A stretch of DNA of 45,510 nucleotides from Propionispora vibrioides. GTDB lineage: Bacteria; Bacillota; Negativicutes; Propionisporales; Propionisporaceae. A model generated the notes under the pieces. That model had not been told where the DNA came from, did not search any database, and was given only the letters and a program-made list of their open reading frames with translations. The DNA lies in contig NZ_FODY01000009.1 of the NCBI RefSeq assembly GCF_900110485.1, positions 1-45,510 of the forward strand, written 5' to 3'. Below are positions 34,025-43,245 of this stretch, one piece after another; the first letter of the stretch is position 1, and each line of letters starts with the position of its first letter. The translations under genes were made by a program, and so were the position numbers.

Positions 34025-34579
34025 ATGAATTGTAAAAAATCCCTTGCTATGTTACTGCTTTTTATTTTTCTTATGCCCGCTCAGTGTTTTGCCGGGGTGT
34101 ATTCTAATCGGGTTGTTAATTTTACTGTCAACCTGCCGGAAACGTGGATACCGGTTGACTATAATGCTTTGGCGCAGGACGTGGTGTTCCTTCGTCACTT
34201 TCCCGGCGGCTATGACAGTTCGCTGACGATAAAGTCGCAGGAAGTTGATTCGTCGACGTCCTATACCTTGGACGATCTATCGGACAAACAAATGAAGGAC
34301 CTTGTCGATTCGGCCTTTGACTCTACTGATAATGCCACTAACACGCTGATCGAGAACAAGGTGATCCAGGTGACCGGTCATAAGGCGTTATATTTTGTGA
34401 CCCAAACAGAGGCGGATGGCACGAAAGTCGATACGATCTGGGTTCTGTTTCTGCTTAAAAATGTTTTTTATACGATTTCGGTCACAACCAATAGCAATAC
34501 ATACGATAAAGTGGTGTCCGACCTGCAGCAAATGCTAAAAACCTTCCGGCCCTATGAATTACCTGCCGAGGTTGTGTGA
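34025..34579 (+). CDS. Exported hypothetical protein, PsbP/DUF1795-like
   Basis: 184 residues from the ATG at 34025 after GAGGAGG. A clear signal peptide (SLAMLLLFIFLMPAQCFAG) is cut near AGV. The mature part begins with NRVVNFTVNLPETWIPVDYN and later has TKVDTIWVLFLLKNVFYTIS, the rhythm of PsbP-like/DUF1795 lipoprotein-type domains of anaerobic Firmicutes. The function is unknown. Read divergently from the phosphatase gene. Confidence 0.65.
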   Translation: MNCKKSLAMLLLFIFLMPAQCFAGVYSNRVVNFTVNLPETWIPVDYNALAQDVVFLRHFPGGYDSSLTIKSQEVDSSTSYTLDDLSDKQMKDLVDSAFDSTDNATNTLIENKVIQVTGHKALYFVTQTEADGTKVDTIWVLFLLKNVFYTISVTTNSNTYDKVVSDLQQMLKTFRPYELPAEVV

Positions 34580-34640
34580 GCGACATGAAGCCATATTTAT
34601 TTGTCCGGCACTGCAGGTAGGGGATAGGTTTTATATCAAA

Positions 34641-34696
34641 CAGGTAAGACTACAGTAGCCTACTTGATGTGGCGGCTGCAGTCTTACCTGTTTTTT
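34641..34696 (+). terminator. Terminator after the exported protein gene
   Basis: CAGGTAAGACTACAG pairs with CTGCAGTCTTACCTG (one mismatch) around a 20-base loop and is followed by TTTTTT. Confidence 0.85.
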
Positions 34697-34767
34697 GTGG
34701 TTTATTTCTTTTCCATGACAAATAAAATCGTGAGATTGCAGTTGAGACAATTACTCCATGATCTTGG

Positions 34768-35106
34768 TTATATTCGTAACTCATCAATTTGCTTTTGCAG
34801 CAATTCAATTTGATCCTGTAATTTTTTTATTTCTGCCATCCATTCCTGCGATGACTTTTCTTCCTTTGTTTGATTATCGCTTTCTTCCTGCTTAGCGCTC
34901 ATGGCATCGTTAAGTAATGTTCGCTGCGCGGCAATGACAAGCATAACTTGCGCCATTTCAAACAGGCCATTTCCCAGAAGGTTAAGCTCATCGATGGTTA
35001 ATGATTGAGATACGGCAACACCAAAGACATAGAAAAGTAATGATGCTTCATCTGGACTTAAGTCAAGAAAAATGGATTCGTCGGGTGCTGTTTTATATTC
35101 GTCCAA
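34768..35106 (-). CDS. Hypothetical helical protein with C-terminal coiled coil
   Basis: 112 residues from a probable TTG start after GGGGTGAAG. The N-terminal half is hydrophobic-helical (SLLFYVFGVAVSQSLTIDEL), the centre acidic, and the end a coiled coil (IKKLQDQIELLQKQIDELRI). No family recognised. Possibly a small cytoplasmic scaffold. No operon partner. Confidence 0.6.
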   Translation of the reverse strand: MDEYKTAPDESIFLDLSPDEASLLFYVFGVAVSQSLTIDELNLLGNGLFEMAQVMLVIAAQRTLLNDAMSAKQEESDNQTKEEKSSQEWMAEIKKLQDQIELLQKQIDELRI

Positions 35107-35233
35107 AACACTTCACCCCGGCAAATGAGTTTTGTATCAACAACATATGTAGTATGAACGATATTTGTGTATTTTTTTGAAATGGCGGTGCCGGGTATTA
35201 CATTTCTCAGTATGTGGAGGGGTGAAATAAAGT

Positions 35234-35279
35234 AAAAGCAAACCCCCGGAACCGGTTAAGGCTTCGAGGGTTTGCTTTT
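35234..35279 (-). terminator. Terminator of the Ser/Thr-rich protein gene
   Basis: AAAAGCAAACCC and GGGTTTGCTTTT flank a GGAACCGGTTAAGGCTTCGA loop region. It is placed to end the minus-strand gene at 35304. Confidence 0.8.
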
Positions 35280-35303
35280 CAAATTAGCCGCTACATCCTA
35301 TTT

Positions 35304-35744
35304 CTATGCATCGATATCTACTTGTGTCCCTAATGGCGAAGAAAGCGTCTTGTAAGATTGGAGGATTGAATTAGATCCGCTCAAGGAAGTTGTGCCGGTT
35401 GTTGTGGTGTTGTCATCGGTATATTGCAGCTCACCGGTGGTTAATTGATTGATAAAATCAAGACTGGATGATAAAGCGGTTGAGGAAGCAGCGTCTACGG
35501 AAAAATCATTCTGGCCGGAGAGGGTTTCCCGCGTTTTTAGCTCCGATAACGTTTCGGTGTTGATAGTATCCAGATTTACTAAATTCCCATCCAGGGAATA
35601 CGCAGCAGAGGTGGCAAGGCCTAAGCTTGACATTAAGTCGGTGGAAAGGCCGCTGTCCTGCATCAGGGAGACTCCCAACTGAAAATCGGTCATAGCGGGA
35701 TTATAGGTGAAATTCGCCGTAGATATACTCGGAATAGCAGACAT
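35304..35744 (-). CDS. Ser/Thr-rich hypothetical protein
   Basis: 146 residues from the ATG at 35744, which is preceded by GAGGAGG. It has no signal peptide or membrane segment and is rich in Ser, Thr, Leu and Asp (TTTTGTTSLSGSNSILQSY). Its composition resembles that of flagellar hook or secreted filament proteins, but no motif confirms it. No family recognised. Confidence 0.55.
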   Translation of the reverse strand: MSAIPSISTANFTYNPAMTDFQLGVSLMQDSGLSTDLMSSLGLATSAAYSLDGNLVNLDTINTETLSELKTRETLSGQNDFSVDAASSTALSSSLDFINQLTTGELQYTDDNTTTTGTTSLSGSNSILQSYKTLSSPLGTQVDIDA

Positions 35745-36047
35745 TTCACACCTCCTCAAGAGTTATTTTATAATTAAATTATAATGATTCATCGAGCTTT
35801 TAGTAAACAATGAAAAATAGAAAAAATAGGCAGATCGGCGGAAGTAGCTGGTAAGGCAGCAGATAGCTTGGCAGAGCGTAGCCTTTCTTTATTTTTCGCT
35901 GGCAGAACTTTTCACTGCTTTATATGAAGAGCGGGGAGATAATAAAGAAGACGGTTTATAAGATGTTTTTGCCGGACAAACAAGGTGTGATAGAATAGAT
36001 GACAGACGGTTTCTATCTTAAATTTTGGCAAGGAAGAGAAGAACGCT

Positions 36048-36989
36048 ATGAGATATGCTCGTATTCTAACCATGTTATATCAGCGCTTGAAAATGAACGC
36101 CAGCGAACAGCCAGACAGACGGCCGCAGAGGCCGATTCCGGTGCTAAAGCCGGAAATAGACGAATTTATGGGTGGCGCATCGAAAGCGATATGGTTTGGA
36201 CATTCCACGGTGCTTCTGCAAGTGGACGGCAAGCTTATCTTATGTGATCCGGTGCTATTCGAGCTTTTCTATGCATTTACTCTGTTTACCGGCAAGCGAT
36301 TTACTAGGGAACTACCGCTGACAGCTGCAGCTATGCCGATGATTGATGTTCTTCTTTTGTCCCATGATCATTACGACCATATGGATTATCAGACGATTAA
36401 GGCCCTGAAAAATAAGGTGAAGCATTACTGTGTGCCGGAGGGGGTTGGCAAACGCCTTGAAAAGTGGGGGATTGCAAGGAATAAAATAAGCCAATGCAAT
36501 TATGGGCAAACAGTTGACGTAGCCGGTCTGGCAATTTCGTGTACACCAGGCAAGCATTTCTCCGGCAGGGGGCTAAGGGACCGGAATAAAACTCTCTGGT
36601 GCTCGTGGGTGATTACCGGTAAAAAGACCAATATATTCTTTAGCGGGGACAGTGCTTATGGCCCGCATTTTAAAATGATTGGTGATACCTATGGACCCTT
36701 TGACATCACTTTTGTGGAATGCGGGCAGGCTAACGCTTTATTCGGTCATGTTCATATGATCCCGGAAAAGGCGGTACAAGCGCAAATCGATCTTAGAGGC
36801 CGGGTGATGGTGCCCATCCATTGGGGCATGCTCAGTCAGTCCAATCCTGACTGGACTGAACAGGTGGAACGGCTGCTGACCGAGGCCCAGGCAAAAGCTG
36901 TGCCGGTCATCACGCCGATGATTGGGGAAATGATTGCAATTGGCGAAAAGCACTATCCGGAACACCGCTGGTGGCAGGATTACCGATGA
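36048..36989 (+). CDS. MBL-fold metal-dependent hydrolase (NAPE-PLD/UlaG-like)
   Basis: 313 residues with the metallo-beta-lactamase motifs in order: FGHSTVLLQV, LSHDHYDHMD (H106, H108, D110, H111), PGKHFSGRG, FSGDSAYG and VPIHWGM. The preceding strand and the length fit the NAPE-PLD/RomA-like branch rather than UlaG proper. The substrate is unknown. AAGGAAGAG lies before the ATG. It is the last gene before the CRISPR leader. Confidence 0.87.
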   Translation: MRYARILTMLYQRLKMNASEQPDRRPQRPIPVLKPEIDEFMGGASKAIWFGHSTVLLQVDGKLILCDPVLFELFYAFTLFTGKRFTRELPLTAAAMPMIDVLLLSHDHYDHMDYQTIKALKNKVKHYCVPEGVGKRLEKWGIARNKISQCNYGQTVDVAGLAISCTPGKHFSGRGLRDRNKTLWCSWVITGKKTNIFFSGDSAYGPHFKMIGDTYGPFDITFVECGQANALFGHVHMIPEKAVQAQIDLRGRVMVPIHWGMLSQSNPDWTEQVERLLTEAQAKAVPVITPMIGEMIAIGEKHYPEHRWWQDYR

Positions 36990-37046
36990 AAAAGTGTAAT
37001 ATAAAGAATCATCATCTTTAACTTTGCCGGTAGACGTATCCTAAAA

Positions 37047-37189
37047 TTGTCGTCGACCGGTAATAGCGTAAAAATCCCGGGAGATCGACGACAAACTGAT
37101 GTTGTTCCTAAAGGGATTGCATGATTAGAGCGGAAATGTACTGGTTGACGGTCTTTTCATGCATCTAGGATTTCTGCAGGATAGAATGG
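37047..37189 (+). promoter_or_regulatory. CRISPR leader of array 1
   Basis: TTGTCGTCGA (37047-37056) and TCGACGACAA (37085-37094) form a perfect 10-bp inverted repeat around AATAGCGTAAAAAT. The same element occurs at 45301 before array 2. The last bases before the first repeat (ATGG) are also shared. Together they mark a conserved leader used for transcription and for spacer insertion. Confidence 0.75.
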
Positions 37190-37619
37190 GTTAATAGACT
37201 ACCTATAAGGAATTGAAACATTCTACTTTCATGGGCATTTTCACCATCCCGCTTTTCGTTAATAGACTACCTATAAGGAATTGAAACACGGCTGCCGGTA
37301 TGTGTCTACAAATAACTGGTTTTTGTTAATAGACTACCTATAAGGAATTGAAACTATATCAGATACCATATCCAGAAGCATTAGACGACGTTAATAGACT
37401 ACCTATAAGGAATTGAAACCTTCAAGTTTTGCTTGCGCTTCCTCAAGTTCTTTCTGGTTAATAGACTACCTATAAGGAATTGAAACAAGATGAAAGCCAT
37501 AAAGCAGCGCAGCCCATGTCCCTCGTTGATAGATTACCTATAAGGATTTGAAACACAACATGACTGTATATATCCAGTACGACCCTGGTGTTGATAGACT
37601 ACCTATGAGGAATGGGTTC
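37190..37619 (+). CRISPR. CRISPR array 1: seven repeats, six spacers
   Basis: The 30-bp repeat starts GTTAATAGACTACC and ends AAGGAATTGAAAC. Repeats begin at 37190, 37258, 37325, 37390, 37457, 37525 and 37590. Spacers are 38, 37, 35, 37, 38 and 35 bp. Repeats 1-5 are identical, repeat 6 has three changes and repeat 7 keeps only about 24 bases, so the array ages from left to right, away from the leader. The ATTGAAAC end is typical of type I-B and III repeats. Spacer 4 read on the minus strand encodes QKELEEAQAKLE, a coiled coil such as phage structural proteins have. Confidence 0.95.
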
Positions 37620-37716
37620 TTTACATTTATTTACAATGAAGTTCTTTAAAGTTACTGCTACTGGAGGGCAGGTAGGTTATAATATACTTAGAAAACATAT
37701 CCTGGAGGTGTGTATA

Positions 37717-37890
37717 ATGACCTTAGCTGAAAAGTTATTGAAAGAATTTCAGGAGCTGCCTGAGGAAAAAAAACAGCAAGTTATTGATTTCGTTGAATTC
37801 CTCAAAAGTAAGCAGCAAAAGGAAATAGAAGTCATGATAGATGAGATTATTGATACCAATAAAGAAGCTTTATTGGAGTTGGCTAAGTAA
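37717..37890 (+). CDS. DUF2281-type antitoxin partner of Doc
   Basis: 57 residues from the ATG at 37717 after CTGGAGGTG. LLKEFQELPEEKKQQVIDFV is the DUF2281 (PF10047) pattern, common in small antitoxins, and a Glu-rich C-terminal tail would wrap the toxin. Its stop overlaps the toxin start by one base (TAATG), so translation is coupled. Toxin neutralisation is inferred from that arrangement. Confidence 0.75.
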   Translation: MTLAEKLLKEFQELPEEKKQQVIDFVEFLKSKQQKEIEVMIDEIIDTNKEALLELAK

Positions 37891-38270
37891 TGCGCAATTT
37901 ATCACTTGCAGATATTATCTTGTTGCATGAAAAGGTTATTGCTAAAACTGGTGGAAGCCAAGGTATACGAGATATTAATCTGATTAAGAGTGGCATCGGT
38001 CGGGCATTTGCTACTTTTGACGGTAAAGACTTATATAAAACTATTGAGGCAAAGATTGCCGTTATTACTCATAGTTTGATAAGTAATCATGGCTTTATTG
38101 ACGGCAATAAACGAGTTGGAATTGTTGCCATGTTATTGTTACTGAAATTAAATGGATATAGGTTATGTTATAGCCAGCAAGAGCTAATTGACTTAGGTCT
38201 TGGAATAGCTGCCGGCAAGTTTAATGAACATGATATCCAAGTGTGGATTACGGGACACAGAACAATATAA
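37890..38270 (+). CDS. doc: Doc-type (Fic fold) death-on-curing toxin
   Basis: 126 residues, the size of phage P1 Doc. The Fic motif is HGFIDGNKRVG from H67, with D71 and the Lys-Arg pair. Doc proteins transfer a phosphate group to elongation factor EF-Tu and so stop translation. SLADIILLHEKVIAKTGGS near the N-terminus is also typical. It lies between the end of CRISPR array 1 and cas6. Confidence 0.9.
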   Translation: MRNLSLADIILLHEKVIAKTGGSQGIRDINLIKSGIGRAFATFDGKDLYKTIEAKIAVITHSLISNHGFIDGNKRVGIVAMLLLLKLNGYRLCYSQQELIDLGLGIAAGKFNEHDIQVWITGHRTI

Positions 38271-38337
38271 CTAATTGACGAATGAAAAACAGAAAATTCA
38301 TGTATTGTGATTTGCTTAAGTGCAGGGAGGACAAACT

Positions 38338-39081
38338 ATGCATTTGGACATTCATTTTCGTATGATTGCCGGGAGAAGTCTGGTTTTGCCGGTCAACTAT
38401 AACTACATTGTGCAAAGCGCATTGTACCATTCCCTTGATACAGACTTGGCTGAATTTTTACATGAAAAGGGTTATCAGAACGGATCGCGTACCTTTAAGC
38501 TGTTTAGTTTTTCCTTGCTGCAAGGTCCTTATCGGATTGACAAGATAAAAAAGAATATTGAATTTGGACAAGAACTTAAACTGACGATTTCTTCACCGCT
38601 GGAGGATTTTTGCCAGTCCCTAGTTACCATACTGATGACCAGAGGGAGCATGCGATTGGGAGCACAGAACGTAATGATTGAAAAGGTGCAGGCCCGGCAG
38701 CTAGCGGTTGGTGGGGAAAAGGCGGTCATCCGTACTTTATCACCGGCGGTGCTTTACAGTACCATGCTGCGGCCTGATGAACGTAAATATACAGTCTATT
38801 TTCAGCCCGGCGAGTCGGACTATGGGCGATTATTTAACGAGAATCTTCACAAAAAATATGGTGCCCTTTGGGGTGAGGATTCACCAGCGGGCACTGTGGC
38901 AGTTAAGCCATTAGGTTTGCAAAAAATGAGGTTAGTTGTCTATAAGGAAACGATTATCAAAGCTTATTCCGGTACCTTGCTGTTGAATGGTCCGCAACCA
39001 CTACTACAATTGGCTGTGGATGCTGGAATCGGTAGTAAAAACAGCCAGGGCTTTGGCTGTGTTGAACTAGTAGGAAAATGA
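38338..39081 (+). CDS. cas6: CRISPR endoribonuclease Cas6
   Basis: 247 residues from the ATG at 38338 after AGGGAGG. Two ferredoxin-like halves are expected. The C-terminal glycine-rich loop GIGSKNSQGFGCVEL, with the sequence VDAGIG before it, is the Cas6 hallmark. The N-terminus IHFRMIAGRSLVLPVNYNY fits Cas6 of type I-B/III systems. Cas6 cuts the array transcript within each repeat to make crRNAs. No other cas gene (cas3, cas5, cas7, cas8, cas1, cas2) is in the window. Confidence 0.88.
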   Translation: MHLDIHFRMIAGRSLVLPVNYNYIVQSALYHSLDTDLAEFLHEKGYQNGSRTFKLFSFSLLQGPYRIDKIKKNIEFGQELKLTISSPLEDFCQSLVTILMTRGSMRLGAQNVMIEKVQARQLAVGGEKAVIRTLSPAVLYSTMLRPDERKYTVYFQPGESDYGRLFNENLHKKYGALWGEDSPAGTVAVKPLGLQKMRLVVYKETIIKAYSGTLLLNGPQPLLQLAVDAGIGSKNSQGFGCVELVGK

Positions 39082-39138
39082 GATTTAAAGACTTATTATG
39101 ATTATTTTATGGAGAGAAAACTTATTAGAAGGAAGCAA

Positions 39139-39176
39139 ACGGGGAGGCATATTTATATGCTTCCCTCCTTTTATCT
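39139..39176 (+). terminator. Terminator after cas6
   Basis: GGGGAGGCATAT pairs imperfectly with ATGCTTCCCTCC around TTAT, followed by TTTTATC. Confidence 0.65.
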
Positions 39177-39196
39177 AAGTAGAATACCACATGCTA

Positions 39197-39358
39197 GGGC
39201 ATGTTTTCAAACTATCCGAAACGACCCCTGACGGCGCTTTTTGTGCCATACTTCGTTAATATTTTTTGAAATAGGGGCCGCTATTCCGGCAAAATGTCGC
39301 CTCGTCTGGCGCAAAAATTACTCGTCATAGATCATTCCGTTAGTTTGAAGACACACTC
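39197..39358. mobile_element. Palindromic MITE (162 bp)
   Basis: The left end GGGCATGTTTTCAAACTA and the reverse of the right end, GAGTGTGTCTTCAAACTA, form terminal inverted repeats. TA flanks both sides (39195-39196 and 39359-39360) as a likely target duplication. The interior is also imperfectly self-complementary, so the whole element could fold as one hairpin. No transposase. A lone similar end occurs at 19139. Confidence 0.7.
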
Positions 39359-39456
39359 TAGGGCGAATGATTTTGTTGAGCAGGATTATTTTTTTACAGG
39401 CAGGTTATTGTCTGAAAATGTCGAAATATGGCTATAACAATTATAGGAGGAACCTT

Positions 39457-40272
39457 ATGACATTACTTGATAGTACGATACATTCAGCAGAAGTTACCAA
39501 AAAGTTAATGCCTCTGGATTGCTGCATTATGATTACTGATCCTAGCGGTCTTATTGTAAAATTTGTCCCTGCTCAAACTTTTGACATGGGCGTTCGTGAA
39601 GGTGACTACGCTGTCAGGGGCGGGACTGTCGATGAGTGCATAAGAACCAAGAGCAGTATTCATAAATCATTGCCGCAGGAACTATATGGTGTTCCCATTA
39701 AAGCAACTTGTGAACCTTTATTTGAAGATGGAAAGTTTATTGGCGCCTATGCTATTGGATTGAGTTTGGAAACACAAGCCACGCTCCAGCAAACAGCCCA
39801 AGCTATAGCAGCCACCAGTGAAGAAATTACGGCTACTACCGAAGAGCTGGCAGCTACGGCCACAGAGTTAGCCAGAGACTTGGAAAAGTTGAAGCAAAGC
39901 AGTAAGTTGGTTGCTGAGCACGTTGACAAAACAGAAGAAATATTAAGTTTTGTAAGTGAAGTCGCCGTTAGCTCCAATCTGTTGGGGTTAAATGCTGCGA
40001 TTGAAGCAGCACGGGCCGGTGATGCGGGACGGGGGTTTGCCGTTGTTGCGTCTGAAATACGGAAGATGGCAGATAATAGTGCACGGTCGGTGACGGAAAT
40101 AAAGAAGATAATTAATGCGATTAAAAGCGAAACAGAAGTCATTACCCTGGGGATTATTGAATCTACGGCCATAGGTGAACGACAGGCCACCGCCAGTAAT
40201 GAAATTGCCTCGGCAATGCAGCAGTTGGCTTCCTCTGCAACTAATGTTGAAAATATAGCGCAGATTATTTAA
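39457..40272 (+). CDS. Soluble chemoreceptor-like protein with PAS-type sensor
   Basis: 271 residues from the ATG at 39457 after TAGGAGGAA. The first 110 residues ([20 protein letters not shown], later [20 protein letters not shown]) look like a PAS/GAF-type sensor. They are followed by an MCP signalling hairpin with the tip [20 protein letters not shown]. It has no membrane segment. Together with the Rossmann-MCP protein at 7607 it is the second cytoplasmic receptor in the window. A terminator follows. Confidence 0.85.
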   Translation: MTLLDSTIHSAEVTKKLMPLDCCIMITDPSGLIVKFVPAQTFDMGVREGDYAVRGGTVDECIRTKSSIHKSLPQELYGVPIKATCEPLFEDGKFIGAYAIGLSLETQATLQQTAQAIAATSEEITATTEELAATATELARDLEKLKQSSKLVAEHVDKTEEILSFVSEVAVSSNLLGLNAAIEAARAGDAGRGFAVVASEIRKMADNSARSVTEIKKIINAIKSETEVITLGIIESTAIGERQATASNEIASAMQQLASSATNVENIAQII

Positions 40273-40315
40273 TGAGCCCTTTCAAAGTTGATGGATCATT
40301 AGTACTAAACCAAGG

Positions 40316-40355
40316 CTCCCCGTACAGCCAGTAGTGGCTGTACGGGGAGTTCTTT
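40316..40355 (+). terminator. Terminator after the chemoreceptor gene
   Basis: CTCCCCGTACAGCCA and TGGCTGTACGGGGAG form a perfect 15-bp stem with a 4-base loop, then TTCTTTTT. Confidence 0.93.
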
Positions 40356-40536
40356 TTGTGCAAAGCTCAAACCTTTCAAGTGTGAGTTGCCGACAAATAA
40401 AGTATTGTGTAATTTTGATAAGAATTTACCAGTGCAGCGAAAGGGTAGTTTAGTTTTCTGTGTTATAATAGAAAATTAAGGAAGGTATGACTACCTTTTT
40501 TAGAAGTGAAACAAGATTAATGAAAGGGCTGGGCAA

Positions 40537-41304
40537 ATGATTATCAAAATAGAAGGGGATGTCTTGGACAATCTATCGAAGACAGAACGGCAGATTGTGC
40601 AGTTTATTAATGAGCATGAGCACGATTTGGCAAAGATGTCTATTGTCGATATTGCCTTTGAAACTTTTTCTTCACCTTCTACCGTATCCAGAGCTATCCG
40701 AAAATGCGGAATTAACGGTTTTAATGAGCTGCGGTATAAGCTGACTTTGCCCAATAAAAACAGGGAGTTAACCAGTATCAATGAAATTATGAACAAATCC
40801 TTGGTGGAAGCGACGGAGGTACTGCAAAGAATTTCATTAACCAATGTACTGGCGGTAGTCAACGAGATCCGTGCGGCCAAGGGACAAAAGATATATATTT
40901 TTTCACGGGGACTTACCGAACAAGTGGTAAAAGAGTTTAGTCTGAAATTAGAGCTTTTAAATTATGACATTACACAAACCGGAGATCCCAATATCATTAT
41001 AAATTTGAGTAAACGATTAAAAAAGAATCAATTGGTGATCATTGTTTCGTTGAACGGGCAAACGCCAGAACTGATCGAAGCGGCCCAAAACGCCTATTTG
41101 GCTGGTGCCAAGACGATAGTCATCTGCTGTTCGGATAAAAGTCCGCTGTTGCAATATGCCTATCGCTATTTGGTAGGGTATCGCTATGAAAAAATTTCGA
41201 TTAAAGAATTTGAAGTAACATCGAGAGTGCCTTTGTTTATCATATCAAGAATTCTTGTGGATTATTTGGTGGAACAGGAGAATATAGAAGCAGCTGATAA
41301 GTAG
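40537..41304 (+). CDS. RpiR/MurR-family transcriptional regulator
   Basis: 255 residues. The N-terminal HTH_6 domain has MSIVDIAFETFSSPSTVSRA as the helix-turn-helix. The C-terminal SIS domain (about 105-240) has IYIFSRGLTEQVVKEF and VIIVSLNGQTPELIEAAQNA, the sugar-phosphate pocket. Such proteins sense a phosphosugar. It precedes the fru/gat-type operon, which it probably controls. A TATAAT lies near 40463, and a short AAGGTA-tgac-TACCTT stem sits in the leader. Confidence 0.88.
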   Translation: MIIKIEGDVLDNLSKTERQIVQFINEHEHDLAKMSIVDIAFETFSSPSTVSRAIRKCGINGFNELRYKLTLPNKNRELTSINEIMNKSLVEATEVLQRISLTNVLAVVNEIRAAKGQKIYIFSRGLTEQVVKEFSLKLELLNYDITQTGDPNIIINLSKRLKKNQLVIIVSLNGQTPELIEAAQNAYLAGAKTIVICCSDKSPLLQYAYRYLVGYRYEKISIKEFEVTSRVPLFIISRILVDYLVEQENIEAADK

Positions 41305-41345
41305 TTCTTGGGACTTATAACAATTGAATATTCTTGTGGATGTAA

Positions 41346-41397
41346 AAAAACGTGAAAATTCGTTTGCGAAAAACGAAAAGATTTTCACGTTTTTTTA
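41346..41397 (+). terminator. Terminator between rpiR-type gene and the aldolase gene
   Basis: AAACGTGAAAAT and ATTTTCACGTTT pair across an AT-rich imperfect stem (TCGTTT/AAACGA) and a T-run follows. It separates the regulator from the operon downstream, which must therefore have its own promoter or allow readthrough. Confidence 0.85.
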
Positions 41398-41440
41398 TTC
41401 TATGATGAAGGGGAATTTCAAACCGAGATGGGGGAATTAG

Positions 41441-42298
<858 letters not shown>

Positions 42299-42318
42299 AA
42301 GAGCAGGGGGAAACAGGG

Positions 42319-43245
42319 ATGATCTATACATTGACTACCAATCCGGCCATTGATATGAATCTTACCGGGCGGGAGATCAAAAAAAATCAGGTAAACCGCA
42401 CGTTTAATACGGTATATTCGCCTAATGGTAAGGGGATCAATGTGGCGTTGGTCTTACGACATTTTGGTGTGGAAACAACTGCCTTGGGCTTTTTCGGTGG
42501 ATTTACTGGCCGATATATTATCGACCGGTTAACGGAGCTTAAGTTGCCGGTTAAACCAATCTGGGTAGAAGATATAACCAGGATCAATGTTTTCGTCAAT
42601 GACGGTCCTGATGAATATAAATTCGTTAATAGCGGGTCCTTTGTCCCGGAAAGCAAACAAAGAGAGTTGTTGGCCCAGTTGCAGCAGCTTGACGATTGTA
42701 CGCACCTTGTGATTAGCGGCAGCCTGCCGCAGGGAATTTCGGAAGACTATTATAGAGATATTTTACAGATATGCCATCAAAAAGACATTCAAGTGATTTT
42801 GGACATTAGTTCTCTTAATTTAAAGGATTTATTGCAGGAGCGCCCCCTATTGATTAAACCCAATGATGAAGAAGTACAAAAGATCTTTGGCCTTCCTGTC
42901 CGTTCGGATGAAGATGCATTCACGGTGATGAGACTTTTAAAAAAACAAGGAGCACAAAATGTGTTGCTGACTTTGGGGGCCGTAGGAGCTTATTTCAGTG
43001 ATGGCAGAATGTTGTATCGGTGTAGCGCGCAAAAAGTGAAATTACTGAGTTCTGCCTGTGCCGGAGATGCGGCGCTGGGGGCATTTTTAAGTAAGTGGCT
43101 GGCGGCCGGTGGGGACATAGAAGCTGCATTAAAAAGATCAGCGGCTACAGGGGCCAATGTAGCCGAGAGTGAAGGACTGGGGGATTTTTCTTCCGTTGAT
43201 ACCTATATAAAAAATATCATAGTGCGAAAGGTGGGCCAAGTATGA
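42319..43245 (+). CDS. fruK: 1-phosphofructokinase / tagatose-6-phosphate kinase (PfkB family)
   Basis: 308 residues from the ATG at 42319. It begins MIYTLTTNPAIDMNLTGREI, has the ribokinase-like GKGINVALVLRHFGV and ends with the anion-hole and catalytic motif SACAGDAALGAF, where Asp is the base. It phosphorylates a ketohexose-phosphate to the bisphosphate. FruK and LacC are hard to separate by sequence. Its stop overlaps the EIIBC start by 4 bp. Confidence 0.87.
   Translation: MIYTLTTNPAIDMNLTGREIKKNQVNRTFNTVYSPNGKGINVALVLRHFGVETTALGFFGGFTGRYIIDRLTELKLPVKPIWVEDITRINVFVNDGPDEYKFVNSGSFVPESKQRELLAQLQQLDDCTHLVISGSLPQGISEDYYRDILQICHQKDIQVILDISSLNLKDLLQERPLLIKPNDEEVQKIFGLPVRSDEDAFTVMRLLKKQGAQNVLLTLGAVGAYFSDGRMLYRCSAQKVKLLSSACAGDAALGAFLSKWLAAGGDIEAALKRSAATGANVAESEGLGDFSSVDTYIKNIIVRKVGQV

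Noticed and set aside
35999-36247. An 82-codon frame overlapping the MBL-fold gene start
   Set aside because: The MBL-fold frame has the ribosome binding site and all motifs. The other frame is its shadow.
37220-37589. Self-targeting spacers
   Set aside because: None of the six spacers showed an evident match to another part of this window by eye. A real search against the full genome is needed to settle it.
37525-37720. A CreTA-like RNA antitoxin guarding the toxin pair, using the decayed repeats 6 and 7
   Set aside because: The pair has its own protein antitoxin with coupled translation, and I see no match between spacer 6 and the promoter region of the pair.
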